Below, piece after piece: positions 1-5,018 of a stretch of 19,770 bases of DNA. The notes under the pieces are model-generated. The model ran no database searches, was not told the origin of the DNA, and saw only the letters and a list, made by a program, of their open reading frames with translations. The first letter of the stretch is position 1. Every line of letters begins with the position of its first letter. The position numbers were made by a program, and so were the translations under genes. The DNA comes from Porphyromonadaceae bacterium UBA7048 (GTDB lineage Bacteria; Bacteroidota; Bacteroidia; Bacteroidales; Muribaculaceae), in contig DLAL01000063.1 in the NCBI GenBank assembly GCA_002493945.1, forward strand, positions 1 to 19,770, written 5' to 3'.

Positions 1-38
1 ATTTCGTTTTTGCGATTATACATACTCCTCAATTTTTG

Positions 39-55
39 GCCCGCTTCCGGCGGGC
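39..55. repeat. Short GC-rich hairpin
   Basis: GCCCGC (39-44) and GCGGGC (50-55) form a perfect 6-bp stem around a 5-nt loop. No T-tract follows on either strand, so it does not look like a standard intrinsic terminator. On the minus strand it would lie in the 5' leader of the leftward transcript predicted from 130-160, just before a possible ATG at 23 preceded by an AGGAG-like site. The leftward gene, if real, lies almost wholly outside the window. Confidence 0.35.
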
Positions 56-129
56 AGACATTCATAATTACTGTAACTTATATGGTTGGCCCGGCCTCGC
101 GGCTGTGCGGCAATACTATTTTCACGATG

Positions 130-160
130 CAAAGTTCGGCATAAATATCCAATGACGAAA
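130..160 (-). promoter_or_regulatory. Weak leftward promoter, divergent from the hemerythrin regulator
   Basis: Read on the minus strand, TTTC (157-160) is followed after 19 nt by GAACTTTG (130-137). This is a degenerate form of the Bacteroidota TTTG-N19-TAnnTTTG promoter; the -7 box lacks the usual leading TA. Support comes from symmetry: the sequence at its -33 end, ATAGGTATTTC, is the mirror of ATAGGTATTTG at the rightward promoter. It would drive a gene beginning near or beyond the left edge. Confidence 0.35.
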
Positions 161-233
161 TACCTATGATTCGGGCTTTTCGCCATGCCGTCATGGCACG
201 CCGAAGAATGTTTTTAATCATAAATAGGTATTT
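158..233. repeat. Nested imperfect palindrome spanning the divergent promoter region
   Basis: The outer arms AAATACCTAT (158-167) and ATAGGTATTT (224-233) are a perfect 10-bp inverted repeat. Inside them are GATT/AATC (168-171 and 216-219), TTCGG/CCGAA (170-174 and 201-205, sharing two bases with the previous pair) and GCCATG/CATGGC (182-187 and 192-197, 4-nt loop). The right outer arm overlaps the -33 TTTG of the rightward promoter and the left arm overlaps the -33 of the candidate leftward promoter. A dimeric regulator binding both arms would control both directions. Its binding protein is unknown; the adjacent LuxR-type regulator is the obvious candidate by inference. Confidence 0.6.
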
Positions 234-261
234 GACGGGCGGAAATAAAGAAGTAATTTTG
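231..261 (+). promoter_or_regulatory. Promoter of the hemerythrin-LuxR regulator gene
   Basis: TTTG (231-234), a 19-nt spacer and TAATTTTG (254-261) match the Bacteroidota primary sigma factor consensus. Transcription would begin roughly 5-8 nt after 261. That excludes the upstream ATG at 263 as a good start and supports the ATG at 290. Confidence 0.75.
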
Positions 262-289
262 TATGCGATTTTATGCAATTACATTACTG

Positions 290-1252
290 ATGGACACAAA
301 GAAGACTCCATATCTTTCCGGAGACAGGCTCCGGGACCTGGTAGATGACAATAATCTGCTGCTGCTTGTGATAAGCCGTTTCGCAATTCCGCTCGGTTTC
401 GGCGATGCGACAGTGGGGGAAATCTGCCGTGGCAGCGAAGTCGACTGCGACACTTTTCTGACCGTGGCCAACCTCATCAGCGGCCGAGAATACTCGGCGG
501 CCGATGTCTCGCTGTCGTCGCTGATGGTGTATCTGGAGAATGCGCACTCTTACTTCCTCGACTTCATCCTTCCTACTATACGAGAGAAGCTCATCAAGGC
601 CATCGACTGTTCGGACTCTAACGATGTAGGATTCCTGATTCTGAGGTATTTTGACAATTATGTCCTGGAGGTGCGCCGTCACATGGAGTACGAGAATGAG
701 ACGGTGTTCCCCTACATACGCGAGCTCATTGACGGGCGTCTGCCCGAGCATGAGTTCAGCCTCAGGGACTACTCGCTGAACCACGACAGCGTGACCGAGA
801 AACTCCAGGAACTCAAGGATATAGTCATCCGCCACTACAAGCACCGCAACAACAATATGCTGAACTATGTCCTCTACGACATCATCAACTGCGGAGGCGA
901 CCTCGGGTCGCACAGCGAAGTGGAGGATGAGCTGTTCCTGCCTCAGGCCATAAAGCTGGAGAAGAAGCTCGAGAGCAGTCCGGCGGCGCCCGAAAGCGTC
1001 AGTCCCGAAAGCGCTCCTGACGACGGGCAGCCCGACGCCACGCTCAGCTCGCGCGAGCGCGAAATCATAGTGTGTGTGGCCAAGGGGATGTCGAACAAGG
1101 AGATTGCCGACGCCCTCTGCCTGTCCATACACACCGTGACGACCCACAGGCGAAACATCGCCTCGAAACTGCAGATACATTCGCCGGCCGGCCTGACCAT
1201 CTACGCGATACTGAACAGGCTGATAGACATCAAGGAGATAAAGCTGCAGTAG
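290..1252 (+). CDS. Hemerythrin (RIC/YtfE-like) domain fused to LuxR-type HTH transcriptional regulator
   Basis: A 320-residue cytoplasmic regulator. Residues about 12-75 resemble the N-terminal DUF542/ScdA_N region of iron-sulfur repair proteins of the RIC/YtfE/ScdA type. Residues about 80-225 are a hemerythrin-like four-helix bundle with a full set of candidate di-iron ligands: H86, H131, E135, H165, H182 or H185, H208 and E212. A Pro/Ser-rich linker (about 229-250) leads to a LuxR/GerE helix-turn-helix at 252-316 with the typical LSxREREI start and SNKEIADAL and HTVTTHRRNI helices. Known hemerythrin domains bind O2, NO or peroxide, or donate iron, so sensing of such a signal is the likely input; the targets are unknown. 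The start at 290 is chosen over the in-frame ATG at 263 because 263 lies against the -7 box. The gene converges on the membrane Fe-S protein gene with a 22-nt gap. Confidence 0.85.
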   Translation: MDTKKTPYLSGDRLRDLVDDNNLLLLVISRFAIPLGFGDATVGEICRGSEVDCDTFLTVANLISGREYSAADVSLSSLMVYLENAHSYFLDFILPTIREKLIKAIDCSDSNDVGFLILRYFDNYVLEVRRHMEYENETVFPYIRELIDGRLPEHEFSLRDYSLNHDSVTEKLQELKDIVIRHYKHRNNNMLNYVLYDIINCGGDLGSHSEVEDELFLPQAIKLEKKLESSPAAPESVSPESAPDDGQPDATLSSREREIIVCVAKGMSNKEIADALCLSIHTVTTHRRNIASKLQIHSPAGLTIYAILNRLIDIKEIKLQ

Positions 1253-1274
1253 GGCAGAGGAGGATGCCGCCCCG

Positions 1275-1955
1275 TCACTTCATGACGGGCACCTTCAGCG
1301 GACAGGCCGTGACACACCGGCCGCACTTGAGGCAGTCAGGGTGTAGCAGTCCTTCGGCATCGCCCTTGCTCTCGTAGGGCTTGAGCTGCATGGGGCAGAC
1401 TGCCGAGCACAGACGGCACTTGGTGGTGCACCGGTTGTCCACCGATATGCGGCGGTAGCCTTCGGGCAGACGTCCTCGGCGCGGGCTTGCCCAGGCAGAG
1501 AGTGTGCCCATAGGGCAGAAGGAGCACCATGTGCGGGGAGCATAGATGAAGGCCAGAGTGACGCCTACGACTGTGGTGATGAGGATGATGGTCCAGAACA
1601 CGCGGCCGACGGCATTCCAGTCGCCCCAGGCGTGATACATCTGTATGCCGAACATCGTGAAGATGAAGAGAACCATGAACGTGCGGAATCCCGTGGTGCG
1701 CACGAAGGCCGGAATCGGGCGGTGGGGCGAGTACTTGGAGAGGACGCGGTCGTAGAGACTGCCGCGCGGACAGGCGTTGCCGCACCACCAGCGCCCCCGC
1801 CTGACGGCGAACGACACGGGCGCTATCATGCAGATGAGTGCTAAAAGACCCACCACGGGATAGAACCAGCCTATGATGAGATATGCTATGATAATCCAGT
1901 AGAGGGGAAAACCGCCGCTCTTGGGGTAATGCCGGAAGAATTTTTTGTGTGCCAC
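1275..1955 (-). CDS. NapH/CcoG-like membrane-bound [4Fe-4S] protein
   Basis: A 226-residue integral membrane iron-sulfur protein, probably passing electrons between the quinone pool or a membrane donor and a partner. Hydrophobic segments lie at about 18-50, 90-108 and 118-138. Two CxxxC/CxxC-P motifs (C58/C62 and C144/C147) lie next to membrane segments, as in NapH, NosR and CcoG proteins. Two ferredoxin-type clusters follow: C176-x3-C180-x2-C183-x3-C187-P and C208-x2-C211-x2-C214-x3-C218-P. The frame is open back to a TTG at 2012, but that codon overlaps the -33 box of the gene's own promoter. The GTG at 1955, about 20 nt after the predicted transcription start, is therefore the best start. 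CcoG and NapH proteins are usually longer, so the specific family is uncertain. The flanking OxyR gene and operator-like boxes suggest peroxide or redox control. Confidence 0.8.
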   Translation of the reverse strand: MAHKKFFRHYPKSGGFPLYWIIIAYLIIGWFYPVVGLLALICMIAPVSFAVRRGRWWCGNACPRGSLYDRVLSKYSPHRPIPAFVRTTGFRTFMVLFIFTMFGIQMYHAWGDWNAVGRVFWTIILITTVVGVTLAFIYAPRTWCSFCPMGTLSAWASPRRGRLPEGYRRISVDNRCTTKCRLCSAVCPMQLKPYESKGDAEGLLHPDCLKCGRCVTACPLKVPVMK

Positions 1956-1981
1956 TTGTCGGTTGTTAATGATTTGCGGTG

Positions 1982-2013
1982 CAAAGTTAAGAAGTGGCGT
2001 GCATCGATGCAAA
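1982..2013 (-). promoter_or_regulatory. Promoter of the membrane [4Fe-4S] protein gene
   Basis: On the minus strand TTTG (2010-2013), a 20-nt spacer and TAACTTTG (1982-1989) form a canonical Bacteroidota promoter. It predicts a leader of about 20 nt before the GTG at 1955. Confidence 0.75.
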
Positions 2014-2040
2014 CGATATATGCGATTAAGGCATCGATTC
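2001..2040. promoter_or_regulatory. Candidate OxyR/LysR-type operator (phased CGAT boxes)
   Basis: The perfect palindrome GCATCGATGC (2001-2010) and the near copy GCATCGATTC (2031-2040) lie 30 bp apart. Two further CGAT elements occur between them (2014-2017 and 2023-2026), giving CGAT starts at 2005, 2014, 2023 and 2035. The first palindrome covers the end of the promoter spacer and the start of the -33 box of the membrane Fe-S gene; the rest lies just upstream. Multi-turn spacing on one DNA face is typical of LysR-type tetramer sites such as OxyR, but the sequence differs from the E. coli OxyR consensus. Assignment to the adjacent OxyR is inference. Confidence 0.45.
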
Positions 2041-2046
2041 TGTCAA

Positions 2047-2973
2047 TCAAAGCACGATAGGGTACTTTTTCAGCCGTTCGCAGACCATGTCGGCCGGAAT
2101 GACAGACCTGACGGCATCTGCAATGATATTGAGCATACGCTGGCGTACAAAATGCCTGTGCACTACAAGCGCTATCTCGCGCGAGGGTTCGGGGTCGCGC
2201 AGCGCGCGGACGTTGGCACGCTGCGCGTCGGAGAGGAGCGGTACGTGGAGCTCGGGTATGATGGCGTATCCGCCGTTCCGGTCGACGATGCTGACCAGTG
2301 TGCCGACGCTTCCGGCCTCGTAGACGGCATGGCTGTCGGGGCGGCAGTTGCAGAAGGGGAAGATACCTCGGTTGGGACAGTAGCCTTCGCGGAGCACCCA
2401 TACGCTGTCGGGCGGCAGGGCTGATGTGACCAGGTCGGGACTCCGGTGGAGCGGTTCGAGCGGAGAGACGTATGCCATGAGGCGCTCGCGGTAGACCGGA
2501 ATCTCGAGCAGGTCGCTGTCGCCCGTGGGAGTGGCCGTGACGGCCATGTCGAGCTCGCCGCGTGCGAGCCGTTCGGCTATGGCCGGGAGGCGTCCTTCCT
2601 CCACGCGCAGGCGCACGTCGGGATGCTTGGCCGAGAGATAGCTGAACATGCCCGGCAGCAGATAGGGCGCGATGGTGGATGTGATGCCTATGTCGAGTTT
2701 GCCTGAAGACTCGCCCTTGCGCGAGGCGACGAGTTCGCGGACCTGTGCGGCGTTGAACAGCAGTTCACGGGCGCGGCTGATGATCTCCGCACCTGTGGAG
2801 GTGGGTGCGACCGGGTGCGATGAGCGGTCGAATATGGTGACGTCAAGCTCGGTCTCGAGCTTCTGGATGAGTGACGAGAGGGTCGACTGGGTGACGCCGC
2901 ACGATTCGGCCGCACGGGCGAAGTGGCGGTGCGTGTCGACCGCCACGATATATTCGAGTTGCTGAAGAGTCAT
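2047..2973 (-). CDS. oxyR: OxyR-type LysR-family peroxide-responsive regulator
   Basis: A 308-residue LysR-family activator. The N-terminal winged helix (about 1-60, LEYIVAV then HFARAAESCGVTQSTLS) binds DNA, and the substrate-binding-like domain covers about 90-300. C199 and C208 lie in the context GYC-x8-C, matching the residue numbers and the 9-residue spacing of the E. coli OxyR cysteines that form the peroxide-induced disulfide. That separates it from CysB- or CatR-like members. The frame is open to 3030, but the chosen start is the ATG at 2973, where family similarity begins (MTLQQLEYI) and which lies downstream of the predicted promoter. It is divergent from a small ferredoxin-like gene and shares a 96-bp intergenic region with it. 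A TGCATCGATT box lies at its predicted transcription start, suggesting autoregulation. Confidence 0.9.
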   Translation of the reverse strand: MTLQQLEYIVAVDTHRHFARAAESCGVTQSTLSSLIQKLETELDVTIFDRSSHPVAPTSTGAEIISRARELLFNAAQVRELVASRKGESSGKLDIGITSTIAPYLLPGMFSYLSAKHPDVRLRVEEGRLPAIAERLARGELDMAVTATPTGDSDLLEIPVYRERLMAYVSPLEPLHRSPDLVTSALPPDSVWVLREGYCPNRGIFPFCNCRPDSHAVYEAGSVGTLVSIVDRNGGYAIIPELHVPLLSDAQRANVRALRDPEPSREIALVVHRHFVRQRMLNIIADAVRSVIPADMVCERLKKYPIVL

Positions 2974-2990
2974 TGACGCTGCATATATAG

Positions 2991-3000
2991 AATCGATGCA
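2991..3000. promoter_or_regulatory. Candidate OxyR box at the oxyR transcription start
   Basis: AATCGATGCA is the reverse complement of TGCATCGATT and closely matches the two GCATCGAT boxes at 2001-2040. It lies immediately downstream of the oxyR -7 box, where a bound regulator would repress oxyR. A role at the divergent ferredoxin promoter, about 20-30 bp away, is also possible. Confidence 0.4.
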
Positions 3001-3031
3001 AAGATAGATAAAATAGATTTTGCAGAACAAG
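2999..3031 (-). promoter_or_regulatory. Promoter of oxyR
   Basis: On the minus strand CTTG (3028-3031), 21 nt and TATCTTTG (2999-3006) form a plausible Bacteroidota promoter with a weak -33. It overlaps the divergent ferredoxin promoter, so the two polymerases would compete. Confidence 0.5.
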
Positions 3032-3049
3032 GACTATGGCCTAAATTTG
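3019..3049 (+). promoter_or_regulatory. Promoter of the small ferredoxin-like gene
   Basis: TTTG (3019-3022), a 19-nt spacer and TAAATTTG (3042-3049) match the Bacteroidota consensus exactly. The ATG at 3070 follows 20 nt after the -7 box. Confidence 0.75.
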
Positions 3050-3069
3050 CAAAAAAAATTTTCAGTCAC

Positions 3070-3255
3070 ATGATACAAGTAGACAAGAATCTCTGCCCCC
3101 ACAATCACGTCTGTCCTCTCATACGCATCTGTCCCGTCGGGGCGATATCTCAGGATGCCGAGGGTTATCCTGTAGTCGACCATGAGCTCTGCATAGAGTG
3201 TGAGGAGTGCGTCCGCACGTGCTTCAAGAAGGCGATGGTGTCGACCGACGAGTGA
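3070..3255 (+). CDS. Small 2[4Fe-4S]-type ferredoxin-like protein
   Basis: A 61-residue cytoplasmic iron-sulfur protein, probably a small electron carrier. The C-terminal motif is regular: C41-x2-C44-x2-C47-x3-C51. The N-terminal motif is a variant, C9-x5-C15-x5-C21-P with N12 where the second cysteine of a standard cluster would be, and histidines at 11 and 13. Small proteins with a similar CPxNHxCPxxxxCPVGA pattern are known from anaerobes, so this is probably a family trait and not damage. It is divergent from oxyR, which suggests expression linked to oxidative stress. The redox partner cannot be told from sequence. Confidence 0.75.
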   Translation: MIQVDKNLCPHNHVCPLIRICPVGAISQDAEGYPVVDHELCIECEECVRTCFKKAMVSTDE

Positions 3256-3301
3256 AGTGACTCCTGCTCCGGACAGGGCCGTAGCAGGCTCTGAAAAAAG
3301 G

Positions 3302-3325
3302 TTCGTACGGATATACGAAGTTTTT
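3302..3325 (+). terminator. Putative intrinsic terminator after the ferredoxin-like gene
   Basis: TTCGTA (3302-3307) pairs with TACGAA (3314-3319) across a 6-nt loop and is followed by GTTTTT. The stem is short and AT-rich, so termination may be partial. A second hairpin just upstream, CCTGCT/AGCAGG (3263-3268 and 3283-3288), has no T-tract. Confidence 0.4.
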
Positions 3326-3346
3326 ACGAAATTTCATGGGGAATTT

Positions 3347-3377
3347 TTTGCGTGTGTAGTTTTTTTATGTAATTTTG
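3347..3377 (+). promoter_or_regulatory. Promoter of the T9SS surface-protein/TonB receptor operon
   Basis: TTTG (3347-3350), a 19-nt spacer and TAATTTTG (3370-3377) match the Bacteroidota promoter consensus. No other close match was seen between here and 3663, so the operon mRNA would carry a leader of about 280 nt. Confidence 0.7.
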
Positions 3378-3383
3378 CGGCGC

Positions 3384-3662
3384 TTTTCCTAATACAGTAC
3401 TACTTCTAAGTTTAACAAGGCAACAGAAACTGTATCATTATGGATGATGAGTTCCTATTACCACGCAGCAATACAGCTGATTATATAGTTATCTATGATG
3501 CATGCAGGTGTGGTTGGCCTGCATGTGGCGTTGTTAACAGATTTTCACCGAATACAGGAGTCTATATGTGAATATCATTCTTCTGAATCGGTGACAGATT
3601 ACTATGTATATATGTAATCACCAATGGAGCAGAAAATTTCTAAACAATAGTTCATATCTTAA
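3384..3662 (+). promoter_or_regulatory. Long structured 5' leader of the surface operon
   Basis: This AT-rich stretch between the promoter and the first operon gene has three inverted repeats. CATGCAGG (3501-3508) pairs with CCTGCATG (3518-3525) around a 9-nt loop. TCACCGA (3545-3551) pairs perfectly with TCGGTGA (3588-3594). GGTGA (3590-3594) can instead pair with TCACC (3618-3622), stacked on TTAC/GTAA (3599-3602 and 3614-3617) with a 4-nt bulge. The last two pairings are mutually exclusive, which is the layout of a conformational switch. No T-tract terminator is visible, so any control would act on translation or mRNA stability. No known riboswitch class was recognised. Confidence 0.4.
3440..3571 (+). 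CDS. Possible leader ORF, 43 residues
   Basis: An ATG at 3440 opens a 43-codon frame ending in TGA at 3569-3571, wholly within the operon leader and out of frame with the gene at 3663. The product has three cysteines (ACRCGWPACG) encoded across the hairpin at 3501-3525 and has no recognised domain. The frame covers the left arm (3545-3551) of one of two alternative helices, so its translation could shift the leader fold. An open frame of this length can arise by chance, so confidence is low. Confidence 0.2.
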   Translation: MDDEFLLPRSNTADYIVIYDACRCGWPACGVVNRFSPNTGVYM

Positions 3663-4988
3663 ATGAGTAAAAGTCTATTAACCGCCACGCTGTTGCTGGC
3701 CGGCATAGTGTTTTTACACAGCTATGCGAGAACCGACAAAGGCTCAGGTCCGGGAAAGGAACATGCGGATCCGACGTATGTTCTCAGGGGGCTGCCTGAC
3801 TCCGTTTTCACTGACGTGAAGATGGAAGATCTATTGAGAGACGAGGTATATATGAAACTGGCCGCCGACGGCTGGTCGCCTCAGGAAATCGTGGCCATTA
3901 TGAACACAGCCGTCAAGGACAAGGCTTCGGCCAAGAAGAAAGACGGCTATGTAGCCTATGCAAAGCAGTGGCTTCCGGCCTACGGGCGTTCGGCCGGCGG
4001 CGACTCGCTGTACGAATTCATTGACACGACCTATGATGAAAGGGCTGTGCGGGCCATCGCCAGGGCTGTCCCTGAGGATGTGCTGAACAGGACATGGCCG
4101 AAGGTGGTCTACGATCCCGCCGACCGAATGCGCGGTATCCGCAATCCCGGCTATTTCCGCCCGGCGGAGCACAATCCGTCATCGGGACGCATGCACTGGG
4201 CGGCGCTCCATCCGGAGAATCCCGATTCACTTTACGCCATCCCCGAGCGCGCCGGTATCTTCGTGACCGGCGACTGCGGCAAGACGTGGCGCAACATCAC
4301 TGACAACATACCTGTCCGGGCTGACCGCGGAGCCGTCGTCGGCTACTCCATCCCGGTGGACCCTGATGACTTCAATCATGTGTTCGGCTTCATGGCCGGC
4401 GGCTCTGTATACGAGACCTGCGACGGCGGTGACACATGGCGTAAGATTCAGGGCGGACAGTCGAGGGGCTTCAAGCGCGGCCACTGCTTCCGCGACGCCG
4501 AAGGCCGTCTGAAGTTCATAGGCTGCACGAGCGGCGGCTGGGGCAGTCAGGTGTATATAAGCGAGGACACGTGCAAGACATGGACTCAAGTCATTGTGCC
4601 TGACTCGATAAAGGACAGTCATCCCGACAACGGCTACAGGGGCGCATGGTTCCAGGAGGTGGCGTTCGACCGCACCAACCGGGACATGATATATCTGCCG
4701 ACGTCGCGTTCGATATATTACTTCGACGACGGCGCCCGAAGCACAGAGGTGAACGGTGTGAAGACCTACAATCTGAAGAAGATGCACTTCACGGTCTACG
4801 ACCGCGACAGCGCCGAGGTCCGTCATCCTGAGGATTTTCCCGAGAATACGGGCATCTTCCCTCTCCGTGCCGGCAATCCCGGCTTCCTTTGTGTGAGTCC
4901 GATTGACCCTAAGTGCATGTGGTTCGCCACGAGCCGTGCTCCTCAGTATCAGGGTCTGTACCGTACGTCTGACGGCGGCAAGACCTGA
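3663..4988 (+). CDS. T9SS surface protein, N-terminal part (Asp-box/sortilin-like), cut by an in-frame TGA
   Basis: This 441-residue frame is the export and N-terminal half of a larger gene that continues in the same frame to 10574. Residues 1-22 form a Sec signal peptide (hydrophobic LLTATLLLAGIVFL). Asp-box (BNR-like) repeats of a sortilin-type beta-propeller occur near 199-210 (GDCGKTW), 250-262 (CDGGDTW), 297-308 (EDTCKTW) and 434-441 (SDGGKT then stop). The frame ends at TGA 4986-4988, exactly where the motif requires Trp (TGG). The codons after it read ITLSEGDTAPMG and continue propeller-like sequence. As it stands the product is exported but lacks its sorting domain, so it would stop in the periplasm. 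Other genes in the window use TGA as a true stop, so recoding to Trp is unlikely. Confidence 0.75.
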   Translation: MSKSLLTATLLLAGIVFLHSYARTDKGSGPGKEHADPTYVLRGLPDSVFTDVKMEDLLRDEVYMKLAADGWSPQEIVAIMNTAVKDKASAKKKDGYVAYAKQWLPAYGRSAGGDSLYEFIDTTYDERAVRAIARAVPEDVLNRTWPKVVYDPADRMRGIRNPGYFRPAEHNPSSGRMHWAALHPENPDSLYAIPERAGIFVTGDCGKTWRNITDNIPVRADRGAVVGYSIPVDPDDFNHVFGFMAGGSVYETCDGGDTWRKIQGGQSRGFKRGHCFRDAEGRLKFIGCTSGGWGSQVYISEDTCKTWTQVIVPDSIKDSHPDNGYRGAWFQEVAFDRTNRDMIYLPTSRSIYYFDDGARSTEVNGVKTYNLKKMHFTVYDRDSAEVRHPEDFPENTGIFPLRAGNPGFLCVSPIDPKCMWFATSRAPQYQGLYRTSDGGKT

Positions 4989-5018
4989 ATAACGCTTTCT
5001 GAAGGCGATACCGCTCCG

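Noticed and set aside
284..1180. Long minus-strand open frame opposite the hemerythrin-LuxR gene
   Set aside because: It is an antisense shadow caused by high G+C and codon bias; it shows no domain, and the + strand frame has clear family motifs.
1956..2012. N-terminal extension of the membrane Fe-S protein from TTG at 2012
   Set aside because: The extension overlaps the -33 and -7 boxes of a canonical promoter, so it would not be transcribed from it; GTG at 1955 fits better.
4986..4988. TGA read as Trp or selenocysteine
   Set aside because: TGA ends several other genes in this window, the motif position calls for Trp and not Cys/Sec, and no SECIS-like hairpin stands out after it.
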